From positions 26,297 to 90,296 of the forward strand of contig JAGWQH010000055.1 of assembly GCA_028870115.1 (NCBI GenBank): DNA of 64,000 nt, given 5' to 3'. The stretch is from Candidatus Methylomirabilota bacterium (GTDB lineage: Bacteria > Methylomirabilota > Methylomirabilia > Methylomirabilales > Methylomirabilaceae). Shown here piece by piece: positions 40,857-49,235 of this stretch. The notes under the pieces were generated by a model. That model made no database searches. It was not told where the DNA came from and saw only the letters and a program-made list of their open reading frames with translations. Position numbers and translations under genes: made by a program. The stretch's first letter is position 1; the number at the start of each line of letters is the position of its first letter.

Positions 40857-42692
40857 ATGTGCGGAATCGTGGGGTATATCGGACACAAAAAGGTCGTCCC
40901 GGTCCTCCTGGAGGGACTCAAGCGGCTGGAGTATCGAGGCTACGATTCGGCCGGCCTGGCGATCCTTCAACAGGACCGGATCGTCGTCTATCGTAGCGTG
41001 GGCAAGATCAAGGAGTTGGAGAATACCCTGTGGGGTCGCGATCTCTCCGGCGAGGTCGGGCTCGGTCATACCCGCTGGGCCACCCACGGCCGGCCTACCG
41101 AAGAGAACGCCCATCCTCATAGCGATTGCACCGGCGATGTCGTTGTCGTCCATAACGGCATCATCGAGAACTATCTGGTCCTGAAAGAAAAGCTCCAGCG
41201 GGAGGGCCACCACTTCACGTCGGAGACCGACACCGAGGTGCTCGCTCACCTGATCGAAACGCAACTCCGGAACACGGTCGACCTGGAAACGGCTGTCCGC
41301 CTGGCTCTGGCCGGCGTCGTCGGTTCCTATGCTCTAGGAGTCCTCTGGAAGGGCGATCCACACAGGATCGTGGCGGCTAGAAACGGTAGCCCACTGGTGG
41401 TGGGATTGGGTGACGGAGAGTTCCTCATCGCCTCGGACCTCCCCGCTATTCTTTCCCATACCCGGGACGTCCTGTTTTTGGACGATGAGGAGATGGTCGT
41501 CCTCTCCCACGATGGTGTCAACGTCACGACATTGGCCGGAGAGCCGGTACAAAAGAAGATCGAAAAGATTCTCTGGACACCACTCATGGCCGAAAAGGGC
41601 GGATATAAGCACTTCATGCTGAAAGAGATCTACGAGCAGCCTCGAGCAATTCGGGATACTATTCGCGGTCGTTTTTCGCTGGAAGGCGGTCACCTTTACC
41701 TGGAAGGACTTGACGCCCTCCATGACCGGCTACCGTCGCTCGATCGGATCGTCCTGGTCGCCTGCGGGACCTCCTGGCATGCCGGGCTGATCGGTAAGTT
41801 CCTCATCGAGGATCTGGCGCGTATTCCGGTCGAGGTTGACTACGGCTCTGAATTCCGGTACCGCGATCCGATCCTGGATGAGCGAACGCTGGTCATTGCA
41901 ATCAGCCAATCCGGTGAAACGCTGGATACGCTGGTGTCAATGCGAGAAGCCCGTCGCCGCGGTTGCAAGTCCCTCGCCATCTGCAACGTGGTCGGCTCTA
42001 CACTCAGCCGTGAAAGTGATGGGGTCCTGTACACCCACGCGGGTCCGGAGATCGGCGTCGCCTCGACGAAGGCGTTCACCTCTCAACTGGCAGCCCTCTA
42101 CCTGCTGGCGCTGGCCCTGGGTCGAGCCAAAGGGCGTCTCGACGCGGCAAGAACCCAGGAATTGCTCGGCGAACTGATCCACTTGCCACAACAGATGGAG
42201 CAGGTACTCTCCCTCGGGCCCGCACTGGAAGAACTGGCCGGGCACTTCCACGCCGCCTCGAATTTCCTCTATCTGGGCCGTGGCATCAACTATCCCGTCG
42301 CGCTGGAGGGGGCCCTGAAGCTCAAGGAGATTTCCTACATTCACGCCGAGGGGTATCCGGCCGGCGAGATGAAACATGGACCCATCGCCCTGATCACGGA
42401 AGAGATGCCGGTGGTCTTTCTGGCGCCAAAGGACAGGACCATCGAGAAGGTATTGAGTAATATCGCGGAGGTGAAAACGCGCAACGGGATCATCATCGCC
42501 CTCTCTGACGAAACCGATTCCCGCCTCCTCAGTAAGGCCGACCATCTTGTCAGCATCCCTCATACCTCCCCTCACCTGATGCCCCTGCTCCTTGTCGTCC
42601 CCCTTCAACTCCTCGCCTACCACATCGCGGTGCGGAAAGGCTGCGACGTAGACCAGCCGCGCAACCTCGCCAAGAGTGTAACCGTCGAGTAG
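40857..42692 (+). CDS. glmS: Glutamine--fructose-6-phosphate aminotransferase (isomerizing)
   Basis: A 611-aa enzyme that converts fructose 6-phosphate and glutamine to glucosamine 6-phosphate. The start MCGIVGYIGHKKVV exposes the Cys2 nucleophile of the class II glutaminase domain. LGHTRWATHGRPTEENAHPHSD and VVHNGIIENY follow. The C-terminal part has two SIS domains (ACGTSWHAGLIGKFLIED; AISQSGETLDTLVSMREAR; ASTKAFTSQLAALYLLAL). The end DQPRNLAKSVTVE is canonical. No glmS ribozyme precedes it. Confidence 0.98.
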   Translation: MCGIVGYIGHKKVVPVLLEGLKRLEYRGYDSAGLAILQQDRIVVYRSVGKIKELENTLWGRDLSGEVGLGHTRWATHGRPTEENAHPHSDCTGDVVVVHNGIIENYLVLKEKLQREGHHFTSETDTEVLAHLIETQLRNTVDLETAVRLALAGVVGSYALGVLWKGDPHRIVAARNGSPLVVGLGDGEFLIASDLPAILSHTRDVLFLDDEEMVVLSHDGVNVTTLAGEPVQKKIEKILWTPLMAEKGGYKHFMLKEIYEQPRAIRDTIRGRFSLEGGHLYLEGLDALHDRLPSLDRIVLVACGTSWHAGLIGKFLIEDLARIPVEVDYGSEFRYRDPILDERTLVIAISQSGETLDTLVSMREARRRGCKSLAICNVVGSTLSRESDGVLYTHAGPEIGVASTKAFTSQLAALYLLALALGRAKGRLDAARTQELLGELIHLPQQMEQVLSLGPALEELAGHFHAASNFLYLGRGINYPVALEGALKLKEISYIHAEGYPAGEMKHGPIALITEEMPVVFLAPKDRTIEKVLSNIAEVKTRNGIIIALSDETDSRLLSKADHLVSIPHTSPHLMPLLLVVPLQLLAYHIAVRKGCDVDQPRNLAKSVTVE

Positions 42693-42783
42693 AGCTGTAA
42701 CCCCATCAGGACCGCGGGACTTCTGCTCTCCATCAATATCTCGCGCCATAAAGTAAATTAACTTTGCTATTTAGTGAAAATTC

Positions 42784-42813
42784 TTGACGAAAACGCTCTC
42801 TGGCTATTATAAT
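42784..42813 (+). promoter_or_regulatory. Strong sigma70-like promoter ahead of the retron locus
   Basis: TTGACG (42784-42789) and a perfect TATAAT (42808-42813) spaced by 18 bp, 90 bp after glmS. There is no open frame for the next 450 bp; transcription would start near 42820, at the first hairpin of the structured stretch. Confidence 0.7.
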
Positions 42814-42819
42814 TGTTAA

Positions 42820-43085
42820 TAATGGACCGCCGAACCGGCGGTGCAGAGGTTCTTTGACAGCATCTCCGGCCCCTATTCCATTGTGCGCTGCCTCATGCGA
42901 CTCAAGTGAGTCGTGAGCAGGCAACTGCTCGCTAAAGACGGCGTCCGTCTAGTAGCGCCGTCGCGGAGCCAATTCAAGACTGGCGCCGTACACCTTCTGA
43001 CAGCAATGGTCTTGGCTGACTGACTTGGCTAACTACTTTGGCTGTTAGGAGGAGTGCTCATAGGTGGCAAGCAGAGGTCAGTCAT
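42820..43085 (+). ncRNA. Candidate retron non-coding RNA (msr-msd-like structured region)
   Basis: Several perfect hairpins follow the promoter: ACCGCCG/CGGCGGT (42826-42842), CGACTC/GAGTCG with a 4-nt loop (42898-42913), GAGCAG/CTGCTC with a GCAA loop (42915-42930), and GACGGCG/CGCCGTC (42937-42962). A longer-range stem TGACTGAC/GTCAGTCA pairs 43017-43024 with 43077-43084 and encloses CTAAC/GTTAG. Short hairpins followed by a longer stem upstream of the reverse transcriptase operon is the layout of retron msr-msd RNAs. I found no convincing a1/a2 end repeat, so the limits and the priming G are not fixed. Confidence 0.5.
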
Positions 43086-43272
43086 GTTTCAACACTCTGC
43101 AAGCTAATCGCAGTAACTCTGGCTAGCTGATAAGGTTGCTAACTGGACAAGCTGTGAAAAGGGGCGCTTATGATCAGCAGGCTTAAGGATCGTCGGGTTC
43201 AGTGCTCTCCTTCTCGGGGCATGCGCTATGGGGCGCGGCGCAAATTACGTGCCGAGAAAGGAGGTGAGGGAG

Positions 43273-43509
43273 ATGCGTCAGAGGTCAAGGAATCTCAATG
43301 CTTGCATTGGCTACCTCCAGCGGTTGCAAGCATGCGGAGCACTGGACCCCGGCCAAAAGGAGGAGCTCGCAAGGGCGGAAAGGAAGCTCAGAAGAGTTGG
43401 GCGATTCAATCGTATCACCCAAGAGGAAGTCTTCGAGGTGATCCGATCGATTGCTGAGACACTTTGTGAGACCTTCCTGAACCGCCAAGCTAGTAATCGG
43501 CGGGATTGA
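43273..43509 (+). CDS. Small basic helical protein of the retron operon
   Basis: A 78-aa protein (ATG at 43273) with an almost perfect Shine-Dalgarno AAAGGAGGTGA 5 bp upstream, which argues for real translation. It begins MRQRSRNLNACIGYLQRLQACGALDPGQKEELARAERKLRRVG and ends with a second helical part (TQEEVFEVIRSIAETLCETFL). It looks fully alpha-helical and basic, suited to nucleic-acid or protein binding. I recognise no family. It lies between the structured RNA and the Xre-type gene, so it may be a retron accessory protein. Confidence 0.6.
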   Translation: MRQRSRNLNACIGYLQRLQACGALDPGQKEELARAERKLRRVGRFNRITQEEVFEVIRSIAETLCETFLNRQASNRRD

Positions 43510-43543
43510 GGCCAAAACGATCCATTAAGCTTTCTTGGATAGA

Positions 43544-43846
43544 ATGAACTACGGTCGTGCTATCAAAATATGTCGAGCGGCTGCAGGTCTGACTCAAATC
43601 GAGTTAGCCAAGAAAGCTCGAATTGCAGCTAGCCACCTGTCTCTCATCGAGGCCGGTAAGAGATCACCTCGACTACCAACGATTGAAAAACTCTCCCGGG
43701 CAGTTGGTGTTCCTAATTACCTTGTCATACTGCTCGCAAGCGATCCTCAAGACTTGAGAAACACGCCATCTCAAGATTTTCAGGAACTCTCGAGTTCACT
43801 ATTGGAGCTTCTATTGCAATCGAGAAAGCCCAAGAGGCAAAGATGA
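43544..43846 (+). CDS. Xre-family HTH regulator of the retron operon
   Basis: A 100-aa protein with a complete HTH_3/Xre domain: YGRAIKICRAAAGLTQIELAKKARIAASHLSLIEAGKRSPRLPTIEKLSRAVGVP. The C-terminal 35 residues (DFQELSSSLLELLLQSRKPKRQR) are helical and end basic. ATG at 43544 is used; a TTG nine bases earlier is possible. Its last codon overlaps the reverse transcriptase start (ATGA), a mark of translational coupling. Some described retrons carry a small HTH partner; this one could repress the operon or act as antitoxin. Confidence 0.88.
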   Translation: MNYGRAIKICRAAAGLTQIELAKKARIAASHLSLIEAGKRSPRLPTIEKLSRAVGVPNYLVILLASDPQDLRNTPSQDFQELSSSLLELLLQSRKPKRQR

Positions 43847-44742
43847 CAGAAAAGACCGAATGCCTGGGGATCTGCTCGCTGCGCTATCTTGAGTTTCAAC
43901 TTGGCGTCAATCGTGATCTCCTGCGGGAGGTTGCAGCAAAGGCAGGCAGTTATTATAGGCCCTTCCCTAAACACAAAGGGGGGAAAATCCGATGGATTGA
44001 TAATCCTATCGATCCCCTTAAGCATGTTCAACGCAGGATCAACAGATGGCTTCTTTCCGATCTTAAGCTTCCCATACACATACATGGCGGCGTGAGAGGA
44101 TGTTCGCCTTTCACAAATGCCTCAATCCACACGCAAACCGCTTGCGTCGTGACCCTTGATATTGGGAAATGCTTTCCAAGCATCACAAATGATCAAGTGT
44201 TTTATGTCTGGAACAGCCTTTTGGGGTGCAGTCCAACGATTTCCCGCCTACTCACTCAATTGACCACCTTCGAAGACCACCTCCCTCAGGGAGCACCGAC
44301 TAGCACAACACTAGCCAACTTAGTCTTGATGCCCCCAGACATCAACGCGTGCGCCGTGGCTGAGCGTGAAGGCCTAAGAATCACTCGCTTCGTGGACGAT
44401 ATTGCATTCTCTGGCGTTGAATCAAGATCAGTCATAAATCCCGTAGTTGAAATCTTGCACCACGCGGGCTTTCGGGTGCCGCATCGAAAAGTAAAAGTGA
44501 TGCCGAACTGGAAGCCCCAAGTGATCACCGGTTTGCTGGTTAACAATAAAAGGATTGTTGTCCCACGAAAGAACCGCAGCCAGGTTCGCGCAGCCATTCA
44601 CCAGTTGAAATATCTCCCAGCCGAATCATCCAGACGGACAAAAAGCATCACTTCAATTTTGGGACGCATCACACATATAGAGGCAATCAAAAAGGGGCCA
44701 GAGAACGGGCTCAGGAACTATTTTGATCGCATAACCTCGTGA
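43843..44742 (+). CDS. Retron-type reverse transcriptase
   Basis: A 299-aa reverse transcriptase. Motifs in order: the retron-specific NAxxH as NASIH (residues 92-96), catalytic motif A TLDIGKCFPSI (104-114), LPQGAPTSTTLANL (147-160), the active-site FVDD (183-186, FxDD variant of YxDD), and ITG at 228-230 (VTG-type signature of the retron thumb). The length is typical of retron RTs and the maturase domain of group II introns is missing. It would prime on its own RNA to make msDNA. The apparent base composition is more AT-rich than the flanking housekeeping genes, suggesting horizontal acquisition. Confidence 0.92.
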   Translation: MTEKTECLGICSLRYLEFQLGVNRDLLREVAAKAGSYYRPFPKHKGGKIRWIDNPIDPLKHVQRRINRWLLSDLKLPIHIHGGVRGCSPFTNASIHTQTACVVTLDIGKCFPSITNDQVFYVWNSLLGCSPTISRLLTQLTTFEDHLPQGAPTSTTLANLVLMPPDINACAVAEREGLRITRFVDDIAFSGVESRSVINPVVEILHHAGFRVPHRKVKVMPNWKPQVITGLLVNNKRIVVPRKNRSQVRAAIHQLKYLPAESSRRTKSITSILGRITHIEAIKKGPENGLRNYFDRITS

Positions 44743-44878
44743 TGCACCCCAGAAATTCGCTTCAACACTTGACATCGAGGACATTAATTGCCCAGAACCG
44801 CCTGGACGTGCTACGCGCCTTCTCACATTTCAGGTTTGGGATCCAAAACTCGAACGGTAATCCAATTCTACATTCAGT

Positions 44879-45739
44879 TTGAATTACCCCCTGGACCGCT
44901 TGGTCCCACTATACCGATGTTTCGTTAATGACCTAACTCCCAATAGGCCCGCGAAGGGACTACTGGCAAGTTATAGGAAAGGCTCGAAGGTAAGATTCAT
45001 GTTAATGGCATCATTAGGCGGTAAACTTTCATCTGAGCAGGAGAACATGGAGGACATTCTTACGTCCAATGTTTTCGGAGCATTGAAGTATTTTTCACCT
45101 GAGAGCGCACTGGTTCCTTTTCTTTCCAAAGCCTCATTCGCACAGGGAGAAAAACCCTTCGAGGACCTTTCTGCCAACGTGAAGGTCGAATATAAGTTTT
45201 GGCCCTGGGTCCAAGAGTCAGACTGTGACGGCTGTGAACCGGATGTGCTCTTACGAATAACCTGTCCCAATGATAGGAAGTTCCTTGTTGTTGTTGAGGC
45301 CAAGTATCGTCCAGGTAAGTCTTCGAAGGAAGAGGCGGGAGAGCACCCAAATGATCAGCTCGCACGGGAGTGGGAGAACCTGAAGCGTCTGGCCGAAAAG
45401 GAATTATGCGAGCCGCTGCTCATTTATCTAACCGCAGATGTAAGCTATCCAGCTCAGGACATTGAAGCCTCGCAGAGGGAACTCGCAAATAAGAACCGCG
45501 GGAAGGCAAGAATCTCTTGGTTGTCGTGGCGTCACCTCCCGGCTTTGATCACCGATGACAGCCCGGAAATGCTCAGGGACCTCGCAGAGGTCCTTCGCCG
45601 CTTGAATTTGACCTTCTTTCAGGGCTTCTCCACAGTTGAGGAGCATCCAAGTATTCAATGGACATTCTCTGGTCCGCCGGTTTACTTCGAGTGGATATAC
45701 GTTTCACCAGAAGAACCACTTAGGTGGAGGTTTCAATGA
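44879..45739 (+). CDS. PD-(D/E)XK-nuclease-like protein downstream of the retron RT
   Basis: A 286-aa protein from a TTG at 44879 (ATG at 44999 is an alternative start giving 246 aa). A glutamate in ENMEDILTSNVFGALKYF (about 57-58), then EPDVLLRI (D122), FLVVVEAKY (E140-x-K142) and NDQLAREW (Q160) fit the order of a PD-(D/E)XK nuclease core. The C-terminal 100 residues include RISWLSWRHLPALITDD. It follows the RT by 136 bp on the same strand and overlaps the next gene by 4 bp. A role as DNA-cutting effector is inferred from the motif and location. Confidence 0.7.
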   Translation: MNYPLDRLVPLYRCFVNDLTPNRPAKGLLASYRKGSKVRFMLMASLGGKLSSEQENMEDILTSNVFGALKYFSPESALVPFLSKASFAQGEKPFEDLSANVKVEYKFWPWVQESDCDGCEPDVLLRITCPNDRKFLVVVEAKYRPGKSSKEEAGEHPNDQLAREWENLKRLAEKELCEPLLIYLTADVSYPAQDIEASQRELANKNRGKARISWLSWRHLPALITDDSPEMLRDLAEVLRRLNLTFFQGFSTVEEHPSIQWTFSGPPVYFEWIYVSPEEPLRWRFQ

Positions 45740-46302
45740 TGAGTGGGGATGGCAAAAATATCGTGAGCTTGATGCAACAATTAAGGAAACTCTGTGAGCA
45801 AATCTCTCTCCTGCTGATGACAGCAGACAGCCTAATGATCGATAGAGGCTGGAGAGCAGAGACCGCTCAGCCCTTTGCAGGTCTCTCATACACTCTTTCG
45901 AGCCCCCGTTTCTGGATCCCACAAGATTTTTCTCGATTTTATAAGAACAACAACGTTCAACATATCTTGGGCTTTGTGTCAGTAGTGCTGGATGATGCGG
46001 AGGGCAGCACTTCCTTGGATGAGCCACTCCTAACCGCTGGCTGGTTTGATTATGGTCCTGGGGTAGAGGTGGGGAAGCGTTGGCAATACTCATATGCACG
46101 TTGGCACCTAAAAATGCCGCAGCGGAGCGATGATGGTCGGCTTCTGCCAGCAAGTTCCACAATCTGGCCAAAGGAACCCCTGCCATTCCTGCAGGTATCA
46201 ACTCTCGGAGTGCCTTTGACCTCTATACTTGATGCTGAGGCGCTGAAAAGCAAGATCGTTGAGCCCCTGATCCAAGGCATTAAAGGAGCTCAGGGAAGAT
46301 GA
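45736..46302 (+). CDS. Unknown protein coupled to the PD-(D/E)XK-like gene
   Basis: A 188-aa protein whose ATG overlaps the preceding stop (ATGA), so it is made together with the nuclease-like protein. It begins with a helical part (NIVSLMQQLRKLCEQISLLLMTADSLMIDRGW). A beta-rich body with many aromatic residues follows (PRFWIPQDFSRFYKNNN; HILGFVSVVLDDAEG; TAGWFDYGPGV; PFLQVSTLGVPLTSIL). I recognise no family or active site. It might be a sensor or inhibitor partner of the nuclease. Confidence 0.6.
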   Translation: MMSGDGKNIVSLMQQLRKLCEQISLLLMTADSLMIDRGWRAETAQPFAGLSYTLSSPRFWIPQDFSRFYKNNNVQHILGFVSVVLDDAEGSTSLDEPLLTAGWFDYGPGVEVGKRWQYSYARWHLKMPQRSDDGRLLPASSTIWPKEPLPFLQVSTLGVPLTSILDAEALKSKIVEPLIQGIKGAQGR

Positions 46303-46323
46303 CCATCCGTTGAGAGATCACCT

Positions 46324-46575
46324 TTGAGAATCTTTAAAGCGGGCTTACGGGGCGAGGGCATAGAGCAGGAGCCCCTTGAACTCAGACTCGTGGATCGACA
46401 GCAAGGCCCGCTTATCCATTTGATCCTCCAGCACCCTCACGAGGAACTCGAAGCCTTATTGACATACTGGCCTTTAATAAGGAAACATTTCTATCGGCCT
46501 CAGGACCTTTGCGACCGATCAGATGAGCGACCGCGACTGACAACCATCGACGGTAACGCACGCTCCGGTCACTAA
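46324..46575 (+). CDS. Possible small protein at the end of the retron island
   Basis: An 83-aa frame from a TTG: LRIFKAGLRGEGIEQEPLELRLVDRQQGPLIHLILQHPHEELEALLTYWPLIRKHF. It reads like a plausible alternating alpha/beta protein for about 60 residues, but its last 19 codons overlap the convergent SDR gene and it has no clear ribosome binding site. No family is known to me. It may be a real last gene of the operon or a chance frame. Confidence 0.25.
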   Translation: MRIFKAGLRGEGIEQEPLELRLVDRQQGPLIHLILQHPHEELEALLTYWPLIRKHFYRPQDLCDRSDERPRLTTIDGNARSGH

Positions 46576-47289
46576 ACTGGCCCTTTGGGATGCCAGAAAG
46601 ACCACGACGGCTGCGACCTCCTCGGGGCGACCGAACCGGCCAAGCGGCAGTTCGTCCTTGATAAACTGAGCGATCTGGCCCGGATTCTCGCGCTGTCTTC
46701 TATCCCATGAGCCGCCTGGAAAGAGCGTCGAACCGGGCGCGACGCTGTTGACCAAAATATTGTGTGGGGCCAGCTCCCTGGCGAGCGACTTGGAAAGACT
46801 GATCACCGCCGCCTTGGACGCGTTGTAGGTCATCGCCCCTCCAGACTCCCGCCCCCAGATCGAGGCGATGTTGAGAATCCGTCCGCCGCCTTGCCGCTTC
46901 ATAACCGGCACCACCAGCCGGACCATCCGGAGGGTCGAAAAAAAGTTCAGGTCGTACACCTCACGCCAATCCTGTTCTGAGAGAGCCTCCAGTTCTCCGC
47001 GGCGCGACCCGCCGACGTTGTTCACCAGCACATCGATCTGCCCATACCGGTCGAGCGTCGCCTGTACGAACCGCTCCGCCCCATGAGGATCGGTGAGGTC
47101 GGCGGACACCGTGAGAAGTTCGACGCCGAAGGCTTTGATGACAACTGCTATGTCGTCTAACGTCGCTTGAGTTCGACCACAAAGGCTGAGCCGACACGCC
47201 TCCTCGGCATACCCCAGGGCGATCGCTCTGCCTATCCCCCGGCTTCCGCCGGTCACCATCACAACCTTCTCACGCAGCCCTAACTCCAT
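46519..47289 (-). CDS. Short-chain dehydrogenase/reductase (SDR) family oxidoreductase
   Basis: A 256-aa classical SDR. MVTGGSRGIGRAIALGYAEE carries the TGxxxGxG cofactor motif, NNVGG is the NNAG-type motif, and the catalytic set is Ser in LNIASIWGR, Tyr-Lys in YNASKAAVISLSK. The C-terminus LASQRASLVTGACVTVDG is typical of FabG-like enzymes. The ATG at 47289 follows AAAGGAGG; the longer frame upstream is coded by a family C repeat. The substrate is unknown. It converges on the retron island. Confidence 0.92.
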   Translation of the reverse strand: MELGLREKVVMVTGGSRGIGRAIALGYAEEACRLSLCGRTQATLDDIAVVIKAFGVELLTVSADLTDPHGAERFVQATLDRYGQIDVLVNNVGGSRRGELEALSEQDWREVYDLNFFSTLRMVRLVVPVMKRQGGGRILNIASIWGRESGGAMTYNASKAAVISLSKSLARELAPHNILVNSVAPGSTLFPGGSWDRRQRENPGQIAQFIKDELPLGRFGRPEEVAAVVVFLASQRASLVTGACVTVDGCQSRSLI

Positions 47290-47359
47290 CTGGTCCCCTC
47301 CTTTATGCAGGAATAGACTCCCGCCATTGCTGAGAAGTCCATAAGTAAGGTGAAACCAT

Positions 47360-47424
47360 GTCATTCCCGCGAAAGCGGGAATCCAGGCCGAACAAACTGA
47401 ATTCCGGGTCAAGCCCGGAATGAC
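47360..47424. repeat. Interspersed repeat, family C, copy 3
   Basis: GTCATTCCCGCGAAAGCGGG and ATTCCGGGTCAAGCCCGGAA hairpins bounded by GTCATTC and GAATGAC. It lies upstream of the SDR gene. Confidence 0.9.
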
Positions 47425-47487
47425 TACAACGGGTACGGCATGTCTTCCTACTTGTGCCACTCTTGGTAGCTAAAACCAATCGCTCTG

Positions 47488-48189
47488 TCACGCATGATCG
47501 CCTGGTGCGCTCCCCGCTCCGGCGGCAAGTCGCATCTTCGTTACTAACAGATGAGCGCGACGCTGAGGCTCAGGGAGTCGATAGCCGCGACAGATGGCAA
47601 GCACCGCCTGTACGGCAGCATCCAGATCAACCCGATCGCCCTGAGAGACAAAGACCGGCGCCACCCCATCTTTGGTCCGAAGGACCACACCGATCTGCTC
47701 GTCCTGATCCAGCAGCGGCGCCGCGCTTCCGCGGCACTTCCGCGGCTCCCGGTACGTCCCCACCAGGCGACTCTTCGCGCACCCGATCGAGGGAAGATCG
47801 AGCAGGAGGCCCAGATGACAGGCAAGTCCGAAGCGGCGGGGATGGGCGAGGCCGTGACCGTCGCAGATCAGGCAATCCGCCGATGTCTTGAGTCTCTTCC
47901 ACGCCTTGATCACCGCCGGGATCTCTCGGAACGACAGAAGTCCCGGAATGTACGGAAAGTCTGCGCTCGCAGTCGCGGTGGCGAAATCCAGCACTTCACG
48001 CCCGTCGCCGCTCATGACGACGGCTCCGGCGAACATCCGCTTCGAACTCTTGTCGTACGCGACATCGACCCCCGCAATAGCACCAAACGGTCCGGTCCCG
48101 TACAGACGAAGCTGAGATCGAAGCTGGAGCTGGATCGCCATCGCCTCTTGCGGCGAGACGGTCCAGGGATGAAGGGTTCGGATACGCAT
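47488..48189 (-). CDS. nfi: Endonuclease V (deoxyinosine 3' endonuclease)
   Basis: A 233-aa DNA repair enzyme that nicks beside deaminated adenine. It has [11 protein letters not shown] with the first catalytic aspartate, [50 protein letters not shown] with the second acidic site, and [19 protein letters not shown]. The ATG at 48189 shares one base with the thiD stop, supporting this start and co-translation; the longer frame lies inside thiD and is not conserved. Length is normal for the family. Confidence 0.94.
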   Translation of the reverse strand: MRIRTLHPWTVSPQEAMAIQLQLRSQLRLYGTGPFGAIAGVDVAYDKSSKRMFAGAVVMSGDGREVLDFATATASADFPYIPGLLSFREIPAVIKAWKRLKTSADCLICDGHGLAHPRRFGLACHLGLLLDLPSIGCAKSRLVGTYREPRKCRGSAAPLLDQDEQIGVVLRTKDGVAPVFVSQGDRVDLDAAVQAVLAICRGYRLPEPQRRAHLLVTKMRLAAGAGSAPGDHA

Positions 48190-48986
48190 CAGGACGGTGT
48201 GAGGCTCCGGGCGGCCGCCATCGGATCGGTCGGACCGAATCCCTTGCCAAGCCGAAACCCATGGCGGATCGCGGTCGTAATGAATCGCTTGGCGGCGGCA
48301 ATCGCGTCCGGGACCGGACTGCCCTTGGCCAGCTCCGCGGTAATAGCTGCAGAGAAGACGCACCCGGTCCCATGGGTGTGCGGCGTATCGATCCGCTCGG
48401 CATCAAGCATGGTGAACGTGCTTCCGTCGTACAAGAGATCGATCGCGCGAATGCCGAGGTGGCCCCCTTTGAGGACGACATACCGAGGACCGAGACTGTG
48501 GATTCGCTGCGCCGCTTCGCGCATCTCAGCAAGCCCCACGATCCTCTGTTCCCAGAGCACCTCGGCCTCCGGTACGTTGGGCGTGACAACGAGCGCAAGG
48601 GGCAGCAGACGCTCGACGAGCGCCTTCACCGCCCTGGGTTGCAGTAGCGGCGCTCCACTCTTGGCCACCATCACCGGGTCGACCACCAGCCGCGTGATCG
48701 CATGCGCTGTTACCTTCGTTGCAACCACTTCAATGATCGCAGCGTTCGAGAGCATTCCGGTCTTGGCCGCATCGATCTCGATATCTTCCAGGACCGAGTC
48801 GATCTGGCGGCCGACGAACTCCGACGGCAGATCGTGTACCCCCTGGACGCCGACCGTATTCTGGGCCGTGACCGACGTGATCGCCGAGGTCCCAAATACC
48901 CCAAGGGCGGCGAAGGTCTTGAGATCCGCCTGGATCCCCGCCCCGCCCCCGGAATCAGAGCCGGCAATGGTCAGTGCTGTCGGCAT
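48189..48986 (-). CDS. thiD: Bifunctional hydroxymethylpyrimidine kinase / phosphomethylpyrimidine kinase
   Basis: A 265-aa ribokinase-like enzyme of thiamine synthesis that phosphorylates HMP twice. [42 protein letters not shown] is the conserved N-terminus. [15 protein letters not shown] and the ATP-site motif [23 protein letters not shown] close the site. GGAGGTGAGAG precedes the ATG at 48986. nfi follows immediately. Confidence 0.96.
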   Translation of the reverse strand: MPTALTIAGSDSGGGAGIQADLKTFAALGVFGTSAITSVTAQNTVGVQGVHDLPSEFVGRQIDSVLEDIEIDAAKTGMLSNAAIIEVVATKVTAHAITRLVVDPVMVAKSGAPLLQPRAVKALVERLLPLALVVTPNVPEAEVLWEQRIVGLAEMREAAQRIHSLGPRYVVLKGGHLGIRAIDLLYDGSTFTMLDAERIDTPHTHGTGCVFSAAITAELAKGSPVPDAIAAAKRFITTAIRHGFRLGKGFGPTDPMAAARSLTPS

Positions 48987-49177
48987 CGGTCTCTCACCTC
49001 CGTTGTTATGACCAATCAGATCTCTCGCGGGACATGGCAGACCACGTACAGGTTTATCCAGCAGAATATCCAACAGTTGGTTTCTGTACCAGCGTTTTGT
49101 TCAAGGGTATTCCAAGGGGTGTGTCAGGGGTATCGTGTTGCATTTAACACACCAATATCGTAAAGTCCGTCCGAGAA

Positions 49178-49200
49178 CTGTCGGCTAATATCTGTTGGGC
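49178..49200. repeat. 23-bp direct repeat with integron core site, copy 1
   Basis: Ends in TGTTGGGC, containing the attC R' consensus GTTRRRY (GTTGGGC). The identical 23 bp recurs at 52682-52704. Each copy stands shortly before a small gene, as the 3' end of an attC site would. Confidence 0.65.
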
Positions 49201-49235
49201 TTCCGCCATGAATTCAGTCAATGGAGAGATTCGCG

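Noticed and set aside
40700..40857. glmS ribozyme
   Set aside because: glmU ends 4 bp before glmS, so there is no leader to hold it.
46519..47460. Longer 313-aa version of the SDR protein
   Set aside because: The first 57 residues come from a family C repeat and precede a good ribosome binding site at the 47289 start.
47551..49011. 486-aa plus-strand frame
   Set aside because: It lies antisense across both nfi and thiD, which have complete catalytic motifs; long antisense frames are common in GC-rich DNA.
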